Shown here one piece after another: positions 1-8,740 of a stretch of 64,000 bases of DNA. Position numbers and translations under genes: made by a program. The stretch is from Candidatus Brevefilum sp. (GTDB taxonomy: Bacteria; Chloroflexota; Anaerolineae; Anaerolineales; Anaerolineaceae). The stretch is taken from assembly GCA_019428905.1 (NCBI GenBank), contig JAHYJN010000007.1, forward strand, positions 1 through 64,000. Direction: 5' to 3'. Under the pieces are notes generated by a model. That model saw only the letters and a program-made list of their open reading frames with translations. It was not told where the DNA came from and did not search any database. The first letter of the stretch is position 1; each line of letters starts with the position of its first letter.

Positions 1-127
1 CTGAAAAGCCCTTCAACCCCTGTACTTTCGTGATCGCCGCCGTCAACGTGGTCTTACCATGGTCAATATGTCCCATCGTTCCCACATTAAGGTGCGGCTT
101 TGAGCGATCAAATTTTTGCTTGGCCAT
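1..127 (-). CDS. tuf: Elongation factor Tu, N-terminus (partial)
   Basis: GTPase that brings aminoacyl-tRNA to the ribosome. Only the first 42 codons are inside the window; the gene runs off the left edge. The start ATG at 127-125 begins [20 protein letters not shown], followed by the P-loop [10 protein letters not shown] typical of EF-Tu. A GGAG-type ribosome binding site lies just upstream. Three tRNA genes precede it on the same strand and it is probably co-transcribed with them, as in the E. coli thrU-tyrU-glyT-thrT-tufB operon. Confidence 0.95.
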   Translation of the reverse strand, partial: MAKQKFDRSKPHLNVGTMGHIDHGKTTLTAAITKVQGLKGFS

Positions 128-191
128 AAATTCCTTTCTCCTTAACTAAAAGCCTCGTTCACATAATTTCGTTGTTCTTTTGCCGGCAGAA

Positions 192-264
192 AGCCCTCAA
201 TGGGATTTGAACCCATGACCTCATTCTTACCAAGAATGCGCTCTACCAACTGAGCTATGAGGGC
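192..264 (-). tRNA. tRNA-Thr (anticodon GGT)
   Basis: Reads 5' to 3' on the minus strand from 264 to 193 as a complete cloverleaf: acceptor GCCCTCA/TGAGGGC, D arm, anticodon stem CATTC/GAATG around loop TTGGTAA (anticodon GGT), and T arm with GGTTCAAATCC. Position 192 supplies the discriminator (T). CCA is not encoded. It lies 65 bases upstream of the tuf start. Confidence 0.95.
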
Positions 265-298
265 AGCCGATCCGCCTGGAAGCATGGGCTGCCAGAAA

Positions 299-381
299 TG
301 GACGGTGTTGGATTCGAACCAACGAAGGCCTGTGCCAACTGATTTACAGTCAGTCCCCTTTGTCCACTTGGGTAACCGTCC
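299..381 (-). tRNA. tRNA-Tyr (anticodon GTA)
   Basis: Class II tRNA with a long variable arm, on the minus strand. Acceptor GGACGGT/ACCGTCC, anticodon stem CTGA/TCAG around loop CTGTAAA (anticodon GTA), T arm GGTTCGAATCC and discriminator A at 299. It is the middle tRNA of the Thr-Tyr-Thr-tuf cluster. Confidence 0.95.
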
Positions 382-461
382 TAGATCAAACGGGTATGTT
401 ACCCGCTCGAGATCGGGATTATTTTTCTTCAAATTCATCCCGATCGCAAGCGTATAACCTG

Positions 462-533
462 AGCCGATGATGGGAATCGAACCCATAACCTATCACTTAC
501 AAGGCGATTGCTCTACCATTGAGCTACATCGGC
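462..533 (-). tRNA. tRNA-Thr (anticodon TGT)
   Basis: Complete cloverleaf on the minus strand. Acceptor GCCGATG/CATCGGC, anticodon stem ATCGC/GTGAT (one G-T pair) around loop CTTGTAA (anticodon TGT), T arm GGTTCGATTCC. Discriminator T at 462; CCA not encoded. It is the promoter-proximal gene of the tRNA-tuf transcription unit. Confidence 0.95.
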
Positions 534-575
534 AAACCCTGCCTTTTAAAGAACAAATTGTTATACAACTGCCCG

Positions 576-604
576 ATTATACCAAAGCCTAAACCTTAAA
601 GCAA
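576..604 (-). promoter_or_regulatory. Sigma-70-type promoter of the tRNA-tuf unit
   Basis: On the minus strand TTGCTT (604-599) and a perfect TATAAT (581-576) are separated by exactly 17 bases, and TGG directly precedes the -10 (extended -10). The -10 ends about 42 bases before the first tRNA, as expected for a strong stable-RNA promoter reading through three tRNAs into tuf. Confidence 0.8.
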
Positions 605-744
605 GGTTTATTTGAAGCCTTATCAACTTGCAGTGCGACTAATGAGTCTATCCGATTTGAGGTAAAAGGTCAAGCTAAACCAGACTTCATAAGAACCATT
701 TTCACCGAATAAAGTATTGTATAATTTGCCACAGGAGTAAAATA

Positions 745-1569
745 ATGTCAATTACCAGTAAAACGAAAACCGTCATCAAAATCCTTAAAACCAGGGGGTT
801 GACCGGCATTTTCCAAACAATCTATGCTAAATTTGACCGGTCTTTCCGCCCAGATGAAGCACACATGGTGTTTGAATTTCTGAAGGATGCATTTCCACCC
901 GGGCTGATGATCGATGTGGGCGCCCATCATGGGTCATCCCTGGCACCCTTTGCTAAACAGGGGTGGCAGGTTGTGGCTTTTGAACCGGATTCAAACAACC
1001 GGGCGGTTTTAACCAATGCCTTTGCTGCAAACCGGAATGTCATCATCGATCCTCGCGCCTGTTCAGACCACGTCCAACCTGAAGCCACTTTATACACCAG
1101 CCCAGAATCAACAGGCGTAAGCGGACTCTCTGCTTTTTTGGACAGTCATCAAGCCAGCGAAACCATTTCAGTCACCACATTATCTGCAGCACTTGAAACC
1201 TATAACTTGTCAACAAAGCCCGTGGATTTCTTGAAGATTGATACCGAAGGATTCGACTTGATGGTCTTAAAGGGGTTCCCATGGGAGACAACCACCCACC
1301 CCAAAGTCATTCTGTGTGAGTTTGAAGATTCTAAAACAAAACCGCTCGGCTACGACTTCCATGAATTGGTGAATTTCCTGGTCGACCTGGACTACCACCT
1401 GCTCATCTCTGAATGGTTTCCGGTCAAAGCCTATGGCAGCACCCATCGTTGGCGGCGATTTGCAACCTATCCTTGCCAGCTTGAAGATCCACAGGGTTGG
1501 GGAAACATTTTTGCAATAAAGGATCAGGATCAATTCGAGCAGTTTAAGAAAAAATACCAGATTAACTGA
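745..1569 (+). CDS. FkbM-family SAM-dependent methyltransferase
   Basis: 274 aa, Methyltransf_21 (FkbM) type. The SAM-binding motif MIDVGAHHGSS is near residue 56 and is followed by VAFEPD. The late core motif LKIDTEGFDLMVLKG near residue 163 is diagnostic of FkbM proteins, which often O-methylate sugars or polyketides. Start chosen because AGGAG (733-737) sits just upstream. A TATAAT at 720-725 would put the transcript start almost at that ribosome site. No signal peptide or membrane segment. Glycan-related role is inferred from family and from the sugar-transfer genes further along. Confidence 0.8.
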   Translation: MSITSKTKTVIKILKTRGLTGIFQTIYAKFDRSFRPDEAHMVFEFLKDAFPPGLMIDVGAHHGSSLAPFAKQGWQVVAFEPDSNNRAVLTNAFAANRNVIIDPRACSDHVQPEATLYTSPESTGVSGLSAFLDSHQASETISVTTLSAALETYNLSTKPVDFLKIDTEGFDLMVLKGFPWETTTHPKVILCEFEDSKTKPLGYDFHELVNFLVDLDYHLLISEWFPVKAYGSTHRWRRFATYPCQLEDPQGWGNIFAIKDQDQFEQFKKKYQIN

Positions 1570-1657
1570 AATGTTACGAACGCAGTTATCTTTGTCGATT
1601 TTTTTCACAACCGATTGGGCAAATCACCACATTAGTTTTGATTTAAACCCATAGTCC

Positions 1658-2341
1658 ATGTCAAATTGGTATAACTTTTACCACATCAACGCCAGGGACC
1701 ATTACCTCTGGAATAAAAAGGACAAAATACTATATTCAATGGTTGCTGCGTTGATCATTTTTTCGGGTACCTGGTTGATGTTTTACCTGCTCAACGCACA
1801 GGGGATCTACCCCTTCCAAAACACGTCAGCAAACAAACCAACCTCGTTTCTTGAGACCTCTTTCAGCCCATCAGTCGTCTTTTGGCATGCAAAAATCCAC
1901 AGCTGGTCAGATGATTATCACCTCGATCCATTGCTGATTGCCACCGTGATGCAAATCGAATCATGTGGCGACCCTCAAGCGGTTTCACCTGCTGGTGCCC
2001 AAGGTTTGTTCCAGGTTATGCCCTACCATTTTGAACCCGATGAGGACATGCTCGATCCTCAAGCCAATGCTGCCCGGGGTCTGGCATACCTTCGTGACGC
2101 GCTTAGTAAATCAAATGGGGATATCCAGCTGGCCCTGGCAGGATACAATGGCGGTCATGCACAAATCCAGCGCCATCCCGACCTCTGGCCTGAAGAAACC
2201 AAACGCTATGTCGCTTGGGGCTGGGGCATCTACCAGGATGCCCTACTCGATACGACCCATAACAAAACTCTCGCAGCCTGGTTAGAAGCAGGCGGTCAAC
2301 ATTTATGCCGCCAAGCGGAAATCACCCTAGAGTTGCCCTGA
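1658..2341 (+). CDS. Membrane-anchored lytic transglycosylase (SLT domain)
   Basis: 227 aa. One N-terminal membrane segment (about residues 27-46) is followed by an extracytoplasmic SLT lysozyme-like domain from about residue 85. The catalytic Glu lies in MQIESCGDP, followed by SPAGAQGLFQVMP and the AGYNGG motif near residue 165. Such enzymes cut peptidoglycan glycan strands. The rest of the family signature is in order, so it is likely active. It converges on the histidine kinase gene across a 52-base gap. Confidence 0.85.
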   Translation: MSNWYNFYHINARDHYLWNKKDKILYSMVAALIIFSGTWLMFYLLNAQGIYPFQNTSANKPTSFLETSFSPSVVFWHAKIHSWSDDYHLDPLLIATVMQIESCGDPQAVSPAGAQGLFQVMPYHFEPDEDMLDPQANAARGLAYLRDALSKSNGDIQLALAGYNGGHAQIQRHPDLWPEETKRYVAWGWGIYQDALLDTTHNKTLAAWLEAGGQHLCRQAEITLELP

Positions 2342-2393
2342 GTTTGTCAACCGTTCTTTATCTTCTATCAGTTTGAGTTTTCGTTTGTGGCGT

Positions 2394-3773
2394 TTAGGGA
2401 ATTTTCATTTGAGTTTTCGGCAGCCATACGGTAAAGGTCGTCCCCTGACCCGCCTCTGTTTCCACATCAATGCGCCCCCCATGGCTGCGAACAATCCAAT
2501 AAGCAATTGGTAGGCCAAGGCCAAAGCCGATTGTGTCTGCCGACCGCGTGCGGGATTTCTCACCACGATAGAAACGTTCAAACAGACTGCCCAGTTCTTC
2601 TTTTGGAATGCCTCGCCCTTCGTCATTCACAACGATTTCGACCCAATCACCCCGCGTCCCAAGACTTAATACAATCTTCCCCCCTTCAGGTGTGTAATTA
2701 ACAGCATTCACACCCAGGTTCAACAGCACTTGTTTAAGCCGGTCTCGGTCTCCTGTCACTATCACAGGCGCAATATTTCCAATCCGAATGTTATGCTTAC
2801 CACCCGAGATCACCTTCATTTGCTCGAACACCTCAAATAGCAATTCATCAATTTCAACGGAATCCAGCGCTAAGGGCAGTTGCCCAGCCTCAGCCTGGGC
2901 CATTAGCAATAAATCTCCCACCAACCGGGTCAACCGATTGACCTCCTGTTCAATGCTGTTGAGGGATTCTTCATCATACGATTTCATCAGGCGCATCAAA
3001 CCGACATTACCTTTGATCACCGTCAACGGCGTCCGCAGTTCGTGGCTGACATCTGCCAGGAAGCGTCGTTGGGTATGAAATAAACGTTCAAGCCGCACAA
3101 AAGTTTGGTTGAAGGTCAACACCAGGTCGCCAATTTCCCCGCTCCAACCAGCAGACACCGGAATCCTTTGCGAAAGGTCATCCATACTGGTGATCTGCTT
3201 GGCAATATCAGCCATGGTCACCAGCGGTGAAAGTGCCTGCCCGATCACGATCCACCCCACCATTACGGACACAACAACCGCAAACATGGCGGAAATCCCA
3301 AAAACAACCTGCAGCAAACCTAACGTATAACGGATATCGGTCAGCGTCAACCCGACTTGCAGCCAGCCATACGGCTGAGCTTCTACTTCAAGGGGGACGG
3401 TGATCACCCGATATTCCACCTGATCAAGGGTAGTTTCGCTGAACCTCGTTTCACCCTGCGCAAGCGAATCTTCATCCAGGGCAGACGTAAATTCGCTGGC
3501 GTTGATTGAATAATCCAGCAGTTGACCATCCCTGGACCAGATTTGGAAGTAATAATCATCAGAAATTGGCAGGGGATCCAAGCTAATCTGCATGCCGCCA
3601 ATCCCGTCCGCCTGGAGATAGGAAATAATGGTCGTTGCACCATCTTGCAGATCATGGTCCACAAAATCGGTGAACAGCAAACTGACCAGGGCATAAACAA
3701 CAATGCTGAGCAGCAAAACAACGCCGCTCAGCATGCCTGAATATACCAATGTCAGCCGCAAACGAAGGGACAT
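2394..3773 (-). CDS. HAMP-domain sensor histidine kinase
   Basis: 459 aa. Membrane segments at about residues 9-31 and 150-177 bracket a roughly 115-residue extracytoplasmic sensor. A HAMP linker follows, then HisKA with SHELRTPL (phospho-acceptor His244), and a HATPase_c domain with N box LLNLGVNAVNYTP, DEGRGIP and GFGLGLPIA. It lies 8 bases downstream of the response regulator and is surely co-transcribed. The signal sensed cannot be read from the sequence. Confidence 0.92.
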   Translation of the reverse strand: MSLRLRLTLVYSGMLSGVVLLLSIVVYALVSLLFTDFVDHDLQDGATTIISYLQADGIGGMQISLDPLPISDDYYFQIWSRDGQLLDYSINASEFTSALDEDSLAQGETRFSETTLDQVEYRVITVPLEVEAQPYGWLQVGLTLTDIRYTLGLLQVVFGISAMFAVVVSVMVGWIVIGQALSPLVTMADIAKQITSMDDLSQRIPVSAGWSGEIGDLVLTFNQTFVRLERLFHTQRRFLADVSHELRTPLTVIKGNVGLMRLMKSYDEESLNSIEQEVNRLTRLVGDLLLMAQAEAGQLPLALDSVEIDELLFEVFEQMKVISGGKHNIRIGNIAPVIVTGDRDRLKQVLLNLGVNAVNYTPEGGKIVLSLGTRGDWVEIVVNDEGRGIPKEELGSLFERFYRGEKSRTRSADTIGFGLGLPIAYWIVRSHGGRIDVETEAGQGTTFTVWLPKTQMKIP

Positions 3774-3781
3774 GGCTGTCG

Positions 3782-4462
3782 TTACTCTTTGGGCTCTCGC
3801 ATCACATAGCCTACACCCCGTACGGTGTAGATTAACCGGGGTTCGTCCTCAGCTTCTAATTTTTGACGCAAATACCGGATGTAAACATCCAGTACATTGC
3901 TTTCACCGCCAAAGTCGTAATCCCACACCTTGTCAAAGATCACCTCACGTGTCATGACATGCCTGGGGTGACGCATAAACAGGTCCAGCAAATCGTATTC
4001 TTTGGCGGTCAGGACGATCTCGCGATTTCCACGTTTTGCCCGGCGCGTGCTGCTGTCGAGGATCAAATCCTCGAACTCCAGCACTTTAATGCGATCAGCG
4101 GCAGTTCTTCGCAGCAAAGCCCGGATCCTGGCCAGCAACTCATCAATTTCGAAAGGCTTGACCATATAGTCATCCGCCCCCGAATCAAGCCCCTTAACCT
4201 GATCTTCCAGGGTATCCTTGGCCGTCAAAATCAGGATGGGTTGATTGCCCAGTTTTTGTAACCGGCGGCCAACCTCCAAACCATCCATATTCGGCAGCAT
4301 CAGATCCAAAACGACCAGATCCGGCCGTTGTTCCCCCGCCAGGGTGAGTCCGGCTTTGCCCGTCAACGCGGTATCAACGATATAGCCTTCGTAGGTCAGG
4401 ACCCGGTTCAACACCCGTAAGATTTCCTCATCATCTTCAATGATCAAGATTCTCTCATCCAT
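3782..4462 (-). CDS. OmpR/PhoB-family response regulator
   Basis: 226 aa. Receiver domain with acidic pocket EDDEE near residues 9-13, phospho-acceptor Asp53 in [11 protein letters not shown] and conserved Lys in MVKPFE near residue 102. The winged-helix DNA-binding domain ends [18 protein letters not shown] lies a few bases upstream of the ATG. First gene of a two-gene operon with the histidine kinase. Confidence 0.93.
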   Translation of the reverse strand: MDERILIIEDDEEILRVLNRVLTYEGYIVDTALTGKAGLTLAGEQRPDLVVLDLMLPNMDGLEVGRRLQKLGNQPILILTAKDTLEDQVKGLDSGADDYMVKPFEIDELLARIRALLRRTAADRIKVLEFEDLILDSSTRRAKRGNREIVLTAKEYDLLDLFMRHPRHVMTREVIFDKVWDYDFGGESNVLDVYIRYLRQKLEAEDEPRLIYTVRGVGYVMREPKE

Positions 4463-4533
4463 CTCTCTTCCTTTCTGCTTGAACTCATTTATTTATACAC
4501 AAACAGATATTCGATCTCTTCCAACATATTTGG

Positions 4534-4539
4534 TAAAAT
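4534..4539 (+). promoter_or_regulatory. Extended -10 box immediately before a start codon
   Basis: TGGTAAAAT ends seven bases before the ATG at 4547, so transcription would begin at or one base before the start codon. No ribosome binding site is visible, which points to leaderless initiation of the sugar transferase. No good -35 box is seen. Confidence 0.45.
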
Positions 4540-4546
4540 CTTAATA

Positions 4547-5215
4547 ATGATAACATTAAAATTATTGCCTAAAGGTATCCCTTTTGTCAAACGGTTGACA
4601 GATATTTTGCTGACGTTGCCAATATTAGTGATTTTGGCACCCGCCATCTTGTTGATCAGCATCCTGGTGGCCTGGTTGCACGGCTTCCCAATCCTCTTCA
4701 AACAAAAACGTCCTGGCTACCGAGGTGAGATTTTCACCATTTACAAATTCAGAACCATGCGCCAGCTCACGGATCGCCAGGGACAACTGTTACCAGATGC
4801 TGAGCGGCTCACCAAATTTGGCCGCTTCCTGCGTGCCACCAGCCTGGATGAACTCCCGGAATTGATTAACGTTCTCAAAGGTGAGATGAGTCTCGTTGGC
4901 CCTCGTCCGCTGCTGGTCGAATACCTGCCACGCTATAATCCGACCCAGTTTCGCCGCCACGAGGTTCTCCCTGGCATCACCGGATGGGCACAAATCAACG
5001 GTCGCAATGCCATCACCTGGCAGGAAAAGTTTGACCTGGATGTGTGGTACGTAGATCATCGGTCACTTTGGCTGGATCTCAAAATTATCGTCCGCAGTAT
5101 TTTTAAGGTGCTGCGTCGTGAAGGAATCTCTCAACCCGGACAGGCAACAGCGGAAATTTTTTTGGGGAATCCTCCCGAAACGGACGATCCAACCGCAATG
5201 ACGGAGAAAAATTAA
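4547..5215 (+). CDS. Bacterial sugar transferase (phosphoglycosyl transferase)
   Basis: 222 aa. Monotopic phosphoglycosyl transferase of the PglC/WbaP type, which moves a sugar-phosphate from a nucleotide sugar to undecaprenyl phosphate at the inner membrane, the first step of glycan assembly. Seen: N-terminal [15 protein letters not shown] membrane hairpin, [21 protein letters not shown], the catalytic stretch [20 protein letters not shown] with PRP following, and [12 protein letters not shown]. The last 4 bases overlap the 3' end of the convergent lipoprotein gene. No Shine-Dalgarno is evident; see the -10 box just upstream. Confidence 0.9.
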   Translation: MITLKLLPKGIPFVKRLTDILLTLPILVILAPAILLISILVAWLHGFPILFKQKRPGYRGEIFTIYKFRTMRQLTDRQGQLLPDAERLTKFGRFLRATSLDELPELINVLKGEMSLVGPRPLLVEYLPRYNPTQFRRHEVLPGITGWAQINGRNAITWQEKFDLDVWYVDHRSLWLDLKIIVRSIFKVLRREGISQPGQATAEIFLGNPPETDDPTAMTEKN

Positions 5216-6267
5216 GGCACCCTTTCAAACGAAATCAAACCTGCCTGAAAATCTGCTGCCATTTCTTCAAACAGCCGGTAGCGCCCATCAGACAGCAATC
5301 CCGGATCCCGATTGATCAACCGCATGCCAACCGGCACTTGCACACCCGGCATCCCAGCCACCACATCCGGCCACAGGTCTGCTAATGCAGAGACTGGATC
5401 AACGGTGATCGTACCAACCCAATTATCTCTCAGCACATCCGGAGTTCGGTCGCTCACGACCTTGATACCCAATTCCTGAATCATGCCAAACAAGTCTGGT
5501 GAAGCCAGATCACCATGCACATACAGGACTTCAACTTCCATCTCGCGATAGGTATTAATCAATGGACGAAATTCGTCAGCAGTGGTTTCTGCAGACACCA
5601 GTTCCCATTGTGGGAATGGGTAATAGGGCGGATACAAGGGTTGGCAAATTCCGCAATAAAACCGGGCGCCAACAACAAAACTCTCGACCAACAAATCGCT
5701 GGCTGGATGATCTGAAGAAATAATCGCGGCTACTTTACTATCGTTAGCCGTTAACGCCGATAAATAACCTGCCATGAACGCTTTTATCCGGGCATCATTG
5801 TCAGGTTCACCTATCACGCTCAAGTTATCCATCACAACCGCAGCAGGGTCACTGATTGCAACAAAGGAAACACCTGGGGCAGATACCGCGAACCCATTTA
5901 AATCCAGGTTAGCCCCCACCCCGATCACAACCTGCACATCTGGGGTGACCATTTCAGGGCTGATACCTGGTAAAACATCCAGGCTGAGCCCAGAATCGCT
6001 GGTTAGATTCTCTAAAAGGATTTGAATTTCCTCAAAAATGAAGGGGTCAACCTCCGCGCCCTGTACCAATAAGGCTTTTGGCGGGCTTTCCACAACCGCC
6101 GGCGTTTCTTGGGCTTCCGTTGCTGCAGGTACTTCAGTATCGACCTCAATCTCGGGAATAGATGGATCAACCTCGGGTGCCCCAGGCGCGCAGGCAGCCA
6201 GTCCAATCAATAGAATCAATCCAATCATCCAAAATATATGTTTATTTGTGTTTTTCATCATAATCAT
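5212..6267 (-). CDS. BMP-family substrate-binding lipoprotein
   Basis: 351 aa as read from 6267; the true start may be a few codons later (MMKNTN or MKNTN). Signal peptide with lipobox LAAC at about residues 24-27, then an acidic Ser/Pro linker. The rest looks like a type 1 periplasmic-binding fold of the BMP/PnrA kind (VVIGVGANLDLNG, FMAGYLSALTANDSKVAAI, EVLYVHGDLASPDLF, GTITVDP). No permease or ATPase genes are adjacent, so an orphan sensor or binding role is possible. Confidence 0.72.
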   Translation of the reverse strand: MIMMKNTNKHIFWMIGLILLIGLAACAPGAPEVDPSIPEIEVDTEVPAATEAQETPAVVESPPKALLVQGAEVDPFIFEEIQILLENLTSDSGLSLDVLPGISPEMVTPDVQVVIGVGANLDLNGFAVSAPGVSFVAISDPAAVVMDNLSVIGEPDNDARIKAFMAGYLSALTANDSKVAAIISSDHPASDLLVESFVVGARFYCGICQPLYPPYYPFPQWELVSAETTADEFRPLINTYREMEVEVLYVHGDLASPDLFGMIQELGIKVVSDRTPDVLRDNWVGTITVDPVSALADLWPDVVAGMPGVQVPVGMRLINRDPGLLSDGRYRLFEEMAADFQAGLISFERVP

Positions 6268-6418
6268 CGTCTTTATTTTACCTTAGCTGCCATTAAATTT
6301 AATCAGTCTACGGACCAAACCGCCAAATGGTCTTTCAAGGTGAGTGGGTGTATTATAATGTAGTCATGATTATTCACAAACTAACTGCGAGATCGGCTCG
6401 ATGCAAAGGTGACCCTAA

Positions 6419-7615
6419 ATGAGCTTACCCAGCAGCGAACGCCTTCCCAGCGAGATCAACGAACTGCCCCCGGCCCGGCAGCGCCATATCCGCCGCCAGC
6501 CGCGCTCAGCGTCATTCGCTGAACGGCAGCTCCTACTCGACTCCCTCATCAAGCTGACGGCACCCACACCTTCCTTTTTCCTGAGGACCCTGCTTGGCAC
6601 CCTAGCAACAGGTGGGGCACTTTACATGAACAACCCTGCTATCCTGATCATCGCCATTGTTGCTTTACCCTTCAACGCGCCGCTGTTTGGATTAGCCCTC
6701 TACCCGATCACATTAAAAGGCAAGCACGCCATAAACTCAGCCATCAGCCTTCTGATAATGCTGATCTTCACTTTTGGTTCAGGCGCGCTGGCAGGCTGGC
6801 TTCAACCGCCCCCGTTCGTTGATCGGTTGAGCCTGTACCACTTTTCAGCCCTCTACTGGCTTTACCTCGTGATTTTAGGGGTCAGTTCCCTGTTGAGCGT
6901 CCTGGTTTTACTCAGGCAAGGTCATCTCCCCGGCGGGTTGGGCGTCCTGCTGGCTTATACCCAGTTGCTGCCGTTTGCTATCGTGGGTTTTGGACTGACA
7001 AGCGGGCAGCTGCAGCTCTTGACAGGCGCACTTTTTGTCAGCTTGACACACCTTGGATTGGGTCTGAACATCGCAATGATTGGATTTCTCGTCCTGGGTT
7101 TCCCACCGAGAAAAACCTGGGGATGGCTGCTGGGCATCTTAACCCTATTGGTAACCGCAGCACTGATTGCTGTCAGCCTGATTTTCTTTTTGGATAACAC
7201 GCCTCAGGTTGAAATCTCATCACCCGCACCAACGTACATTTCCATATCAACGCACACGCCGTCGCCCACTCCTGGTTCCGTGAACAGCCCAACTTCCATG
7301 CCGACCAGTGCCACCCCAACTGTAACCTGGACCATCAGCCCAACACCCACAAGGACCGCCACGGCTACAATCACCCCCACCTCCGAGCCAACATCCTATT
7401 TTGGGATTGTTGACGCTGCCACGGGCGTGATCATCCGTGAAAACCCAACAACCGACGCCCCAATTGTAACCTATGCGAATAACTTGGACCTGATCGAGAT
7501 CTTGGGGGAAGAATCAGCGCCGAATGGTTCACGCTGGTTCAATGTTCGCACAATCACCGGTGAGGTCGGCTGGTTGTTAAGTTCACTGGTCGCCACCCAA
7601 ACCCCCACCCCTTAG
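6419..7615 (+). CDS. Polytopic membrane protein with C-terminal SH3b domain
   Basis: 398 aa. After a basic N-terminal 60 residues come several hydrophobic segments (about residues 62-260). A Thr/Pro/Ser-rich linker (about 270-325) follows, and then a bacterial SH3-like domain (GVIIRENPTTDAPIV ... GSRWFNVRT ... GEVGWLLSSLV). The SH3b domain would lie outside the membrane and may bind cell-wall material. A TATAAT at 6354-6359 is a candidate -10. Function unknown. Confidence 0.75.
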   Translation: MSLPSSERLPSEINELPPARQRHIRRQPRSASFAERQLLLDSLIKLTAPTPSFFLRTLLGTLATGGALYMNNPAILIIAIVALPFNAPLFGLALYPITLKGKHAINSAISLLIMLIFTFGSGALAGWLQPPPFVDRLSLYHFSALYWLYLVILGVSSLLSVLVLLRQGHLPGGLGVLLAYTQLLPFAIVGFGLTSGQLQLLTGALFVSLTHLGLGLNIAMIGFLVLGFPPRKTWGWLLGILTLLVTAALIAVSLIFFLDNTPQVEISSPAPTYISISTHTPSPTPGSVNSPTSMPTSATPTVTWTISPTPTRTATATITPTSEPTSYFGIVDAATGVIIRENPTTDAPIVTYANNLDLIEILGEESAPNGSRWFNVRTITGEVGWLLSSLVATQTPTP

Positions 7616-7669
7616 TAATCATCCTCATTGAAATAATAACCCTTACCCCCAGCCCTACCAGTCTATTAG

Positions 7670-8725
7670 CTAACCTAAGATCACCAAGTTTTGCTGCGGA
7701 ACCGTGATCTGCAGGCCATCACCCAACCGCACAATCGCTGCGGGGAGGCGCTGCCCGCTTGTAAATGTCACCAGCTCGTCGCCCAAAGCTGTCACTTCTC
7801 CAACTTGACCTAGCTTCTCACCGGAAAACACACGCACCCGCTGGCCCACATCCAGCAGCATGCGATGCGCCATAGCGCCGCCCTCAAACCCATCAGGCAG
7901 CGAGAGGATTGCCTCCGGTCGCTCACCGGCCAGGCGGTCAAACCCAGCCGCATGAACGCAGATCATGAGACCTGCGTGAGGCTTCAGTAATTCCAGGATG
8001 AATGGGGCTGGCGGGAGACTGCCAAATCCCTGCAGGGCGACCACTGGGAAGGGCAACAATGCCGCTTCAGACATCATTCCTGGCGCCAAGGATTCGACGA
8101 TTAAACCCGCAATTTCGCGCTCAGCCAAATAATCTAAAACTTCCGCGTCCAAGCATTGGCCGGCTGCAACCACCTGTCCCCCCTCAACTTCAGAGAGCAT
8201 CCCAGCATCTACCGGGGCCAACCACGACCCATCCAGAATGTGCAATTCTCCAACACCCATGCGTCCATTTCCCCACACGCCTTGCAGCAGCAGGCCGCTG
8301 GTGACCAGGGTTGCCCCAAATTCCGGAATGATCGATTGAACAAGGCCGTACATCCCTGCCTGAACCTGGATGGTTTCGCAACCAACTTGGAGGACAGCCC
8401 GTCCCTGGTGTAACGCGGCAAACTTTCCTGGTCTGGGTGTTCTGACCAGGCGGGGAATTGCACCCTCAACCTGGGCAATCACATCATCTTCATACAGCAT
8501 TTCACCTGGTTGCCGCACCAGGAAATGCTTCACATCCAGCATTTCTACACCCAAACTACTGGCAATATCCACCATATAGATTTGATCAGTTAGTTCCGCT
8601 TCGGCGATCGCGTCACTGGGTTCGAGTTGCTGCCCCTCATTCACAAGGACTTTCCCAGGCAGGTTTAAACGTCGCTCACGTCTGATCTCTTTTACCAGTC
8701 CTGCCTGATAAACGTCTACCAGCAT
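7670..8725 (-). CDS. Uncharacterised protein with KOW/SH3-like C-terminus
   Basis: 351 aa, no signal peptide or membrane segment. Last gene of the seven-gene operon, 15 bases after the GlmL-like ATPase gene. The N-terminal half is rich in short beta-strand-like stretches (GKVLVNEGQQL, PGEMLYEDDVIAQVEG), suggesting hammerhead or barrel-sandwich-like repeats. The last 60 residues (VGQRVRVFSGEKLGQVGEVT) resemble a KOW-type SH3 barrel. I do not recognise the family. Operon position implies a job with the ATPase and the membrane proteins. Confidence 0.7.
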   Translation of the reverse strand: MLVDVYQAGLVKEIRRERRLNLPGKVLVNEGQQLEPSDAIAEAELTDQIYMVDIASSLGVEMLDVKHFLVRQPGEMLYEDDVIAQVEGAIPRLVRTPRPGKFAALHQGRAVLQVGCETIQVQAGMYGLVQSIIPEFGATLVTSGLLLQGVWGNGRMGVGELHILDGSWLAPVDAGMLSEVEGGQVVAAGQCLDAEVLDYLAEREIAGLIVESLAPGMMSEAALLPFPVVALQGFGSLPPAPFILELLKPHAGLMICVHAAGFDRLAGERPEAILSLPDGFEGGAMAHRMLLDVGQRVRVFSGEKLGQVGEVTALGDELVTFTSGQRLPAAIVRLGDGLQITVPQQNLVILG

Positions 8726-8740
8726 TCAATCCCTCCCCAT

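Noticed and set aside
142-486. 114-codon minus-strand open frame
   Set aside because: It reads through tRNA-Tyr and tRNA-Thr genes, so it cannot be a protein gene.
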